A stretch of DNA of 64,000 nucleotides from assembly GCA_949152475.1 (NCBI GenBank), contig OX424560.1, positions 1,054,001 to 1,118,000 on the forward strand. Reading direction: 5' to 3'. The translations under genes were made by a program, and so were the position numbers. Positions 55,662 through 64,000 of the stretch are shown here, piece after piece; the first letter of the stretch is position 1; each line of letters starts with the position of its first letter. Below the pieces are notes generated by a model. It was given only the letters and a program-made list of their open reading frames with translations. It was not told the origin of the DNA and made no database searches. The stretch comes from Terebella lapidaria (lineage: Eukaryota; Annelida; Polychaeta; Terebellida; Terebellidae).

Positions 55662-56547
55662 TTAACCTTTCTCTTTCTCAGTTGTCTCTGTGTGTCCTTC
55701 TTCATCTCTTTCTGGTGACTGCTCCATTTGCTTCTTTGTACTTCTCTGTCTCCTTTTGCCCTTTCCTGCTGCAGTGTCCTGTTTCGCATCCATTTTCTTC
55801 GTTGCCCTTTCCTTCTTTTCATCTGCCTTTTTCTGTCTTTCCTGCCTTCGCGCCTCCTTCTCTTTGTCCACCTCTTCTTTCTTCTGTAGCTGCTTCAAAA
55901 TGGCTTCCGACGTTCTTGTTCTGCCAAAGTTGACAACTTTCCTGCGTCTGGCTGTTGTTGGTTTCATGGTGGTCCCGGGAACGATGAAAAAATCTTGAAC
56001 TTCTTCCGGGAGGTCCAGCACGGACTGCACAGGGTGATGACATTTTATGACTTGGTGGCATGTCGGACAGTGTGATCCTTTCAGTTCAGCATTGTCTTCT
56101 GTGACATCATTCTGTGCCCCTTCTGCTGTCTCATCGCCACCATTTTCAACCTCCGTTACCTGATCAGAATTTTCATTACGGACTTTCGTCCTTGACCTTG
56201 TACTAGGTCCGGCACGAGGTTGTTGTGGCACGTCCGGTTGCTGCTCTTGCTGCACTGGTGTCCGGATGTTTGAGGGCCGCACTTGGGTCCAGTCGATGGC
56301 CTTTGAGTTCAGAGGGTTAATACCACACTTTGTGAATGATGACTTGACCGTACTTGGAGAACAGACCTTATCGATAGCATAACTGAGTACAGTTGGGAGT
56401 TTGGCTCGTGAGAATACATTGTTGTTATGCAACAAATTTAGGGATTGGGCTATGGAAATGAATTTGGCCTTGATGTGCTGAAATAAAGCCACGTCCAAGG
56501 GTTGCAGTAGATGCGTTGTGTGTGCTGGCAATCCTAGTACGTCAATC
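55662..56547 (-). pseudogene. Pogo/Tigger-type transposase, C-terminal half
   Basis: Begins IDVLGLPAHTTHLLQPLDVA, the conserved end of the DDE domain in the pogo/jerky/CENP-B-related group (LP..TTHLLQPLDV). FQHIKAKF and SRAKLPTVLSYAIDKV, then TVKSSFTKCGINPLN follow, then a hydrophilic tail with SHCPTCHQVIKCHHP, DFFIVPGTTMKP, and a Lys/Glu-rich coiled-coil-like end (EKEARRQERQKKADEKKERA). The catalytic residues upstream are missing. TTTTCCATATCAAACAG before IDVLG looks like a splice acceptor, so the preceding exon may have been lost in truncation. The ORF is open over about 300 codons. Confidence 0.75.
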
Positions 56548-56735
56548 TGTTTGATATGGAAAACCAAAACTTAGCATTTCGTGCATATATATCCACATTC
56601 TGAAATAGACCAAATCAATCAACAAGTCTATCACTCCAAAAAAAAGCACTTCCACATACCGATAGATACATTTACAATACCGAATAAATATCAATATTGT
56701 GTGATGTGTTAATATATGATTGTCAACTTTAAACT

Positions 56736-57130
56736 CCACCTCTGACCATAAACAGGCCTGAAAAGTCTGCTCCTGTCTATAGACAGGTCTCAGAAGTCTC
56801 CATCTGACCACAGAGAGGCCTCACAAAAGTATCCATCTGACCACAGACTGGCCTAAAAGTTTCCATTTCGCCAAAGACAGACCTCACAAGTCTCCCTCTG
56901 ACTATAGACAGGCCTCACAGTTTGGGTTTTTCTGATTAAATTCGTGTCTACAGACATGATAGACATGTCAGTATGCCTCTAAAGTCTACTGCTGACCATA
57001 GACAGTCGTCATAAGTCTCCATTTTACCACAGACAAGCCTCACAAGTCTACCTCTGACCATACACAGGCCTCACAAGTCTACCTCTGACCATACACAAGC
57101 CTCACAAGTCTCCATCTGACCATAGACGGG
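56736..57130 (+). repeat. Satellite resuming after the pogo insertion
   Basis: Matches the start of the 2,260-bp unit (CCACCTCTGACCATAAACAGG onwards) but lacks the AT/CAACC linker between about 56,917 and the TTTGGGTTTTTCTGATT block. Confidence 0.85.
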
Positions 57131-57660
57131 CCTTATGAAGGCTAGTTTCCATTGAGTTCACTTGTTTGTCACACAACCCATACAGTAAAATGCTAATGTA
57201 GCAAAATGGTTGTCTGATTGTTACAAAAAGGTTGTAAATATATAAATATGTTTATATATGAAAAGACATCTGAGGCTTGTCTACAAGGAGACTTTGGAGT
57301 CCTCTTTGTATTCAGATGGAGACTTGTGAGGCCCGTCTATGGTCAGATCGAGACTTGTGAGGCCTGTGTATAGACAGAGGTAGACTTGTGAGGCTTGTCT
57401 CTCTCCGACCAAAGACAGATGTCTGACGTGTCTATCTGACCATAGACACGTCCCATGGATCTCCCTCAACTACAGACAGGCCTCACAAGTCTCCCGCTGA
57501 CCACAGATAGGCCTCACAAGTATGTCTCCATATATAAATATATTTATATATGTGCAACCTTTTTGTAACAATCAGGCAACCATTTTGCTACATTAAAATC
57601 TTGCTACATGGGTCAAGCGACAAAGAAGTCAACGCAATGGCACATAAACAGGCCTCTCTT
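57131..57660 (-). repeat. Inverted linker and satellite, then linker
   Basis: At about 57,131 the forward satellite joins directly to the inverted linker (AAGGCTAGTTTCCATTGAGT, reverse of the CAATGGAAACTAGCC block). It continues as the corresponding part of the 2,260-bp unit up to the foldback. Confidence 0.85.
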
Positions 57661-57671
57661 TCTCTGACCAT

Positions 57672-58180
57672 AGGCACTAGGTAGCCCCAGCAGTGGCTCT
57701 CCAACCCCCATATAAAGGGAGGAGGGGGGTAGAGCCACATGATACACCACAGTGAAAATCTGACATTGCCATTCAAATCGTGTGGCTCTATTTTAAAACA
57801 GTGTGATCACTCCAAAATGTTATTATGTTCTTTTATACTTACTTTTGAGGCATGTGGCCCACTTTGGTGCTGATCTGCGCATTTGTTTCCCTGGAAAACG
57901 GAGAATTTACATTTGAAGTGCTTCCAGACATTCTAAGCATTCGAGTTTGCTGGCAATGTAAATTCTCTGTTTTCCAGTAAACAAATGCGCAGATCAACCC
58001 CATAGTGTGCCACACGCTTCAAAAGTAAGTATAGTGGCAACACTGTTGTAAAATAGAGCCACACGATTTGAATGGCAATGTCGGGTTTTCACTGTTGTAT
58101 GTCATGTGGGACTACGACCCCCAGCCCCTTCCCTTATCTGGGGGTTGGAGAACCACTGCTGGGACTAGGCACTAGGCAGG
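57672..58180. mobile_element. Foldback element, copy 3
   Basis: As copy 1, but the right arm lacks about 25 bp (ACGAATATGAAAACATTCTA region) near 58,030 and the C-run has become CCCCCAGCCCC. Confidence 0.75.
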
Positions 58181-60480
58181 TATGGCAAGTGAACTACTGT
58201 CCATAGTCAGGTCTCAAAAGTTCCCTCTGAAGGCCTCAGAACTCCACCTCTGACCATAAACAGGCCTGAACAGTCTGCTCCTGTCTATAGACAGGTCTCA
58301 GAAGTCTCCATCTGACCATAGAGAGGCTTCACAAAAGTATCCATCTGACCACAGACTGGCCTAAAAGTTTCCATTTCGCCAAAGACAGACCTCACAAGTC
58401 TCCCTCTGACTATAGACAGGCCTAACAAGTCTGTCACCATATATAAATATATTTATATATATGCAACCTTTTTGTAACAGTCAGGCAACCATTTCGCTAC
58501 ATTAAAATCTTTCTACAAGGGTCGAGCGACAAAAAAATCAATGCATTGGCACATAAGCAGTTTGGGTTTTTCTGATTAAATTCGTGTCCACAGACATGAT
58601 AGACATGTCAGTGTGCCTCTAAAGTATACTGCTGACCATAGACAGTCGTCATAAGTCTCCATTTTACCACAGAAAGCCTCACAAGTCTACCTCTGACCAT
58701 ACACAAGCCTCACAAGTCTACCTCTGACTATAGCCTCATAAGTCTACCTCTGACCATACACAGGCCTCACAAATCTACCTCTGACTATAGCCTCACAAGT
58801 CTACCTCTGACCATACACAGGCCTCACAAGTCTACCTCTGACTATACACAAGCCTCACAAGTCTACCTCTGACTATACACAGGCCTCACAAGTCTACCTC
58901 TGACTATAGCCTCACAAGTCTACCTCTGACCATACACAAGCCTCACAAGTCTACCTCTGACCATACACAAGCCTCACAAGTCTACCTCTGACCATAGACG
59001 GGCCTCACAAATCTATCTCTGACTATACACAAGCCTCACAAGTCTACCTCTGACTATACACAAGCCTCACAAGTCTACCTCTGACTATACACAAGCCTCA
59101 CAAGTCTACCTCTGACCATAGATGGGCCTCACAAGTCTACCCCTGACTATACACAAGCCTCACAAGTCTACCTTTGACTATAGCCTCACAAGTCTACCTC
59201 TCACCATACACAGGCCTCACAAATCTACCTCTGACTATAGCCTCACAAGTCTACCTCTGATCATACAGAGGCCTCACAAGTCTACCTCTGACTATACACA
59301 AGCCTCACAAGTCTACCTCTGATTATACACAGGCCTCACAAGTCTACCTCTGACTATAGCCTCACAAGTCTACCTCTGACTATACACAGGCCTCACAAGT
59401 CTACCTCTGACTATAGCCTCACAAATCTACCTCTGACTATAGCCTCACAAGTCTACCTCTGACCATACACAGGCCTCACAAGTCTACCTCTGACTATAGC
59501 CTCACAAGTCTACCTGTGACTATAGCCTCACAAGTCTACCTCTGACTATACACAAGCCTCACAAGTCTACCTCTGATTATACACAGGCCTCACAAGTCTA
59601 CCTCTGACTATAGCCTCACAAGTCTACCTCTGACTATACACAGGCCTCACAAGTCTACCTCTGACTATACACAGGCTTCACAAGTCTACCTCTGACTATA
59701 GCCTCACAAGTCTACCTCTCACCATACACAGGCCTCACAAGTCTACCTCTGACTATAGCCTCACAAGTCTACCTGTGACTATAGCTTCACAAGTCTACCT
59801 CTGACTATACACAGGCCTCACAAGTCTACCTCTGACTATACACAGGCCTCACAAGTGAACCTCTGACTATAGCCTCACAAATCTACCTCTGACTATACAC
59901 AAGCCTCACAAGTCTACCTCTGACTACACACAAGCCTCACAAGTCTACCTCTGACTATACACAAGCTTCACAAGTCTACCTCTCACTATACACAGGCCTC
60001 GCAAGTCTACCTCTGACTATAGCCTCACAAGTCTACCTCTGACTATACACAAGCCTCACAAGTCTACCTCTGACCATAGACGGGCCTCACAAGTCTACCT
60101 CTGACCATACACAAGCCTCACAAGTCTACCTCTGACCATACACAGGCCTCACAAGTCTACCTCTGACCATACACAGGCCTCACAAGTCTACCTCTGACTA
60201 TACACAAGCCTCACAAGTCTACCTCTGACCATAGACGGGCCTCACAAGTCTACCTCTGACTATACACAAGCCTCACAAATCTACCTCTGACCATACACAG
60301 GTCTCACAAGTCTACCTCTGACCATACACGGGCCTCACAAGTCTATTTCTGACCATACACAAGCCTCACAAGTCTACCTCTGACCATACACAGGCCTCAC
60401 AAGTCTACCTCTGACTATGCACAAGCCTCACAAGTCTACCTTTGACCATAGATGGGCCTCACAAGTCTCCATCTGAATAC
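58181..60480 (+). repeat. Composite unit with a 1.8-kb satellite expansion
   Basis: Starts like the 2,260-bp unit (linker at 58,440), then holds a homogeneous 31/26-bp array from about 58,680 to 60,455 where copies A and B have only four or five units. It then resumes the unit with CCATCTGAATACAAAGAGGA. Confidence 0.92.
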
Positions 60481-61564
60481 AAAGAGGACTATAAAGTCTC
60501 CTTATAGAGAAGCCTCAGATGTCTCTTCATATATAAACATATGTATATATTTGCGACCTTTTTGTAACAATCAGACAACCATTTTACTTCATTAGCATTT
60601 TACTATATGGGTTGTGTGACAAACAAGTCAACTCAATGGAAACTAGCCATCACATGTCTCGTTCTTAACATAATTGAGCCACACTAGCTTCCCGTGGCCT
60701 CAAAAGTCATTGCTGAACATATACAGGCCTCATAATTCTCATGCTGACCATCAGCAGAACTCACAAGTCTCCCTCTTATCATATCCAGGATACACAAGTC
60801 TAAAGTGGCCTATAGACAGACCTCACAAGTATATTCCTGTCCATTGACAGGCCTCACAAATCTACCTCTGACCATAGGCAGGCCTCAATAGTCTGCACCT
60901 GAACAACATGATTGAAGTCTACTTCTGTCCATAGACAGGTCTCAGACGACTATCTCGTCACATTTTCCCTCGGAGCAAAGGCAGGTCTCACATTCTCCCT
61001 CCCACTATACATAGGCCTCACATATCTCCCTGTGACCATAGACAGGATTCACTTGTCTCCCTTCACCATAAACAGGCCTCAGAATTCGCCAGATGACCAC
61101 ACACCTGCTTCAAAGGCTAATGTAGCAAAATGATTGTCTGATTGTTACAAAAAGGTTGTAAATATATAAATATGTTTATATATGAAAAGACATCTGAGGC
61201 TTGTCTACAAGGAGACTTGTGAGGCCCGTCTATGGTCAGATCGAGACTAGTGAAGCCTGTGTATAGACAGAGGTAGACTTGTGAGGCTTGTCTCTCTCCG
61301 ACCAAAGACAGATGTCTGACGTGTCTATCTGACCATAGACACGTCCCATGGGTCTCCCTCAACTACAGACAGGCCTCACAAGTCTCCCGCTGACCACAGA
61401 TAGGCCTCACAAGTCTGTCTCCATATATAAATATATTGATATATGTGCAACCTTTTTGTAACAATCAGGCAACCATTTTGCTACATTAAAATCTTGCTAC
61501 ATGGGTCAAGCGACAAAGAAGTCAATGCAATGGCACATAAGCAGGCCTCTCTTTCTCTGACCAT
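60481..61564 (+). repeat. Rest of the composite unit
   Basis: Second linker (60,525), satellite, inverted linker and inverted satellite (61,115-61,290) and third linker (61,420), parallel to 42,000-43,090. Confidence 0.9.
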
Positions 61565-62096
61565 AGGCACTAGGTAGCCCCAGCAGTGGCTCTCCAACCC
61601 CCATATAAAGGGAGGAGGGGGGTAGAGCCACATGATACACCACAGTGAAAATCTGACATTGCCATTCAAATCGTGTGGCTCTTTTTAAAACAGTGTGATC
61701 ACTCCAAAATGTTATTATGTTCGTTTATCCTTATTTTTGAGGCATGAGGCACACTTTGGTGCTGATCTGCGCATTTGTTTCCCTGGAAAACGGAGAATTT
61801 ACATTTGAAGTGCTTCCAGACATTCTAAGCATTCGAGTTTGCTGGCAATGTAAATTCTCTGTTTTCCAGTAAACAAATGCGCAGATCAACCCCATAGTGT
61901 GCCACACGCCTCAAAAGTAAGTATAAACGAATATGAAAACATTCTAGAGTGGCAACACTGTTGTAAAATAGAGCCACATGATTTGAATGGCAATGTCGGG
62001 TTTTCACTGTGGTGTGTCCTGTGGGTCTACGACCCCCCTCCCCCCTTCCCTTATCTGGGGGTTGGAGAACCACTGCTGGGACTAGGCACTAGGCAG
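61565..62096. mobile_element. Foldback element, copy 4
   Basis: As copy 1, with minor changes (CTCTTTTTAAAAC for CTCTATTTTAAAAC at about 61,680). Confidence 0.75.
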
Positions 62097-62497
62097 GTAT
62101 GGCAAGTGAACTACTGTCCGTAGTCAGGTCTCAAAAGTTCCCTCTGAAGGCCTCAGAACTCCACCTCTGACCATAAACAGGCCTGAACAGTCTGCTCCTG
62201 TCTATAGACAGGTCTCAGAAGTCTCCATCTGACCATAGAGAGGCTTCACAAAAGTATCCATCTGACCACAGACTGGCCTAAAAGTTTCCATTTCGCCAAA
62301 GACAGACCTCACAAGTCTCCCTCTGACTATAGATAGGCCTCACAAGTCTGTCACCATATATAAATATATTTATATATATGCAACCTTTTTGTAACAATCA
62401 GGCAACCATTTTGATACATTAAAATCTTGCTACATGGGTCAAGCGACAAAGAAGTCAACGCAATGGCACATAAGCAGGCCTCTCTTTCTCTGACCAT
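62097..62497 (+). repeat. Short composite unit, internally deleted
   Basis: Begins like a full unit, reaches the first linker at 62,355, and at CAACCTTTTTGTAACAATCA (about 62,380-62,400) continues as if it were the third linker. About 1.3 kb present in copies A and B is missing. A crossover between the two linkers would give this. Confidence 0.85.
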
Positions 62498-63031
62498 AGG
62501 CACTAGGTAGCCCCAGCAGTGGCTCTCCAACCCCAATATAAAGGGAGGAGGGGGGTAGAGCCACATGATACACCACAGTGAAAATCTGACATTGCCATTC
62601 AAATCGTGTGGCTCTATTTTAAAACAGTGTGATCACTCCAAAATGTTATTATGTTCTTTTATACTTATTTTTGAGGCATGTGGCACACTTTGGTGCTGAT
62701 CTGCGCATTTGTTTCCCTGGAAAACGGAGAATTTACATTTGAAGTGCTTCCAGACATTCTAAGCATTCGAATTTGCTGGCAATGTAAATTCTCTGTTTTC
62801 CAGTAAACAAATGCGCAGATCAACCCCATAGTGTGCCACACGCCTCAAAAGTAAGTATAAACGAATATGAAAACATTCTAGAGTGGCCCCACTGTTGTAA
62901 AATAGAGCCACATGATTTGAATGGCAATGTCGGGTTTTCACTGTGGTGTGTCCTGTGGGTCTACGACCCCCCCCCCCCCCTTCCCTTATCTGGGGGTTGG
63001 AGAACCACTGCTGGGACTAGGCACTAGGCAG
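62498..63031. mobile_element. Foldback element, copy 5
   Basis: As copy 1. The right-arm C-run is about 14 long. Confidence 0.75.
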
Positions 63032-64000
63032 GTCTGGCAAGTGAACTTCTGTCCGTAGTCAGGCCTCAAAACTTCCATCTGAAGGCCTCAGAACTCCACA
63101 TCTGACCATCAACAGGCCTGAACAGTCTGCTCCTGTCTATAGACAGGTCTCAGAAGTCTCCATCTGACCATAGAGAGGCTTCACAAAAGTATCCATCTAA
63201 CCACAGACTGGCCTAAAAGTCTCCATTTCGCCAAAGACAGACCTCACAAGTCTCCCTCTGACTATAGACAGGCCTCACAAGTCTGTCACCATATATAAAT
63301 ATATTTATATATATGCAACCTTTTTGTAACAGTCAGGCAACCATTTCGCTACAATAAAATCTTTCTACAAGGGTCGAGCGACAAAGAAGTCAACGCATTG
63401 GCACATAAGCAGTTTGCGTTTTTCTGATTAAATTCGTGTCCACAGACATGATAGACATGTCAGTATGCTTCTAAAGTCTACTGCTGAATATAGACAGTCG
63501 TCATAAGTCTCCATTTTACCACAGACAAGCCTAACAAGTCTACCTCTGACCATACACAGGCCTCAAAAGTCTACCTCTGACCATAGACGGGCCTCACAAG
63601 TCTACCTCTGACCATACACAAGCCTCATAAGTCTACCTCTGACCATAGACGGGCCTCACAAGTCTACCTCTGACTATACACAAGCCTCACAAGTCTACCT
63701 CTGACTATACACAAGCCTCACAAGTCTACCTCTGACTATACACAAGCCTCACATGTCTACCTCTGACCATAGACGAGTCTCACAAGTCTACCTCTGACTA
63801 TAGCCTCACAAGTCTACCTCTGACCATACACAGGCCTCACAAATCTACCTCTGACTATAGCCTCACAAGTCTACCTCTGACCATACACAGGCCTCACAAG
63901 TCTACCTCTGATTATACACAGGCCTCACAAATCTACCTCTGACTATAGCCTCACAAGTCTACCTCTGACCATACACAGGCCTCACAAGTCTACCTCTGAT
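63032..64000 (+). repeat. Composite unit start and 31-bp array
   Basis: Nearly identical to 45,885-46,855, including private variants (TATGCTTCTAAAGTC, CTGCTGAATATAGACAGTCG, GACGAGTCTCAC). The array runs out of the window. Confidence 0.95.

Larger units (their letters stand above)
54382..56735 (-). mobile_element. Pogo-like transposon remnant inside the satellite
   Basis: Non-satellite sequence bounded on both sides by satellite units. The minus strand carries the 3' half of a pogo/Tigger-type transposase and a PHD finger exon. The left boundary (satellite TA, then CGTGCCATGCGTCCTAAATT) could be the element's 3' terminal repeat after a TA target, but no matching inverted repeat is visible at the right end, so the copy is probably 5' truncated. 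Confidence 0.65.

Noticed and set aside
33595..64000. Regular short repeats resembling a CRISPR array
   Set aside because: Units of 31 and 26 bp follow each other directly with no unique spacers, no cas genes are present, and the context is eukaryotic transposons. It is a satellite.

Overview
This is eukaryotic, almost certainly metazoan DNA built mostly of repeats. I see no convincing intact host gene, no rRNA and no canonical tRNA. The families present (a tRNA-Leu-primed Ty3/gypsy element, pentanucleotide-tailed LINEs, a tRNA-derived SINE with an AGAGCGCTATA tail, hAT-like foldback elements, a pogo-type transposase with a PHD finger, a foreign retroelement tail inside an LTR) fit a marine invertebrate, most likely a mollusc or other lophotrochozoan. 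That placement is an inference.

Layout. (1) 1-2,386: non-coding DNA with a diverged fragment of a repeat that also forms the outer end of the large palindrome, and a diverged tandem duplication carrying NRF1-like palindromes. (2) 2,387-13,328: one large Ty3/gypsy LTR retrotransposon with two LTRs (the 5' LTR carries a nested insertion), a tRNA-Leu primer binding site, gag with a zinc knuckle, pol in the order protease, RT, RNase H, integrase, a polypurine tract, and an unusual 2.3-kb 3' region holding a promoter-like cluster and a third reading frame. Several stops and frameshifts make it defective. (3) 13,329-18,234: intergenic DNA with a nest of three LINE fragments (15,196-17,210), two copies of a perfect 10-bp palindrome, and TG and AT microsatellites. 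(4) 18,235-31,510: a giant inverted repeat with arms of about 6.2 and 7.0 kb, a 35-nt spacer and AT microsatellites at both outer ends. The arms contain a LINE fragment, unidentified exon-like ORFs and a 28-bp tandem array whose length differs between arms. (5) 32,010-33,223: two back-to-back MITE-like elements with TWA target sites. (6) 33,590-64,000: a satellite domain of a roughly 31-bp unit (with a 26-bp variant), degenerate on the left, homogenised into an 8-kb array at 46.4-54.4 kb and further arrays at 58.7-60.5 kb and from 63.5 kb. It is interrupted by a LINE (36.3-38.6 kb), a SINE (40.1-40.4 kb), five foldback elements plus one half copy, and a pogo-like transposase/PHD insertion (54.4-56.7 kb). 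A 2,260-bp composite unit is tandemly repeated at 41.4-45.9 kb, and its pieces recur rearranged after 56.7 kb.

The parts do not form one pathway. The strongest leads are the giant palindrome, the internal promoter plus third ORF of the gypsy element, and the hierarchical satellite/foldback structure. All reading was by eye; no alignment or database search was run.
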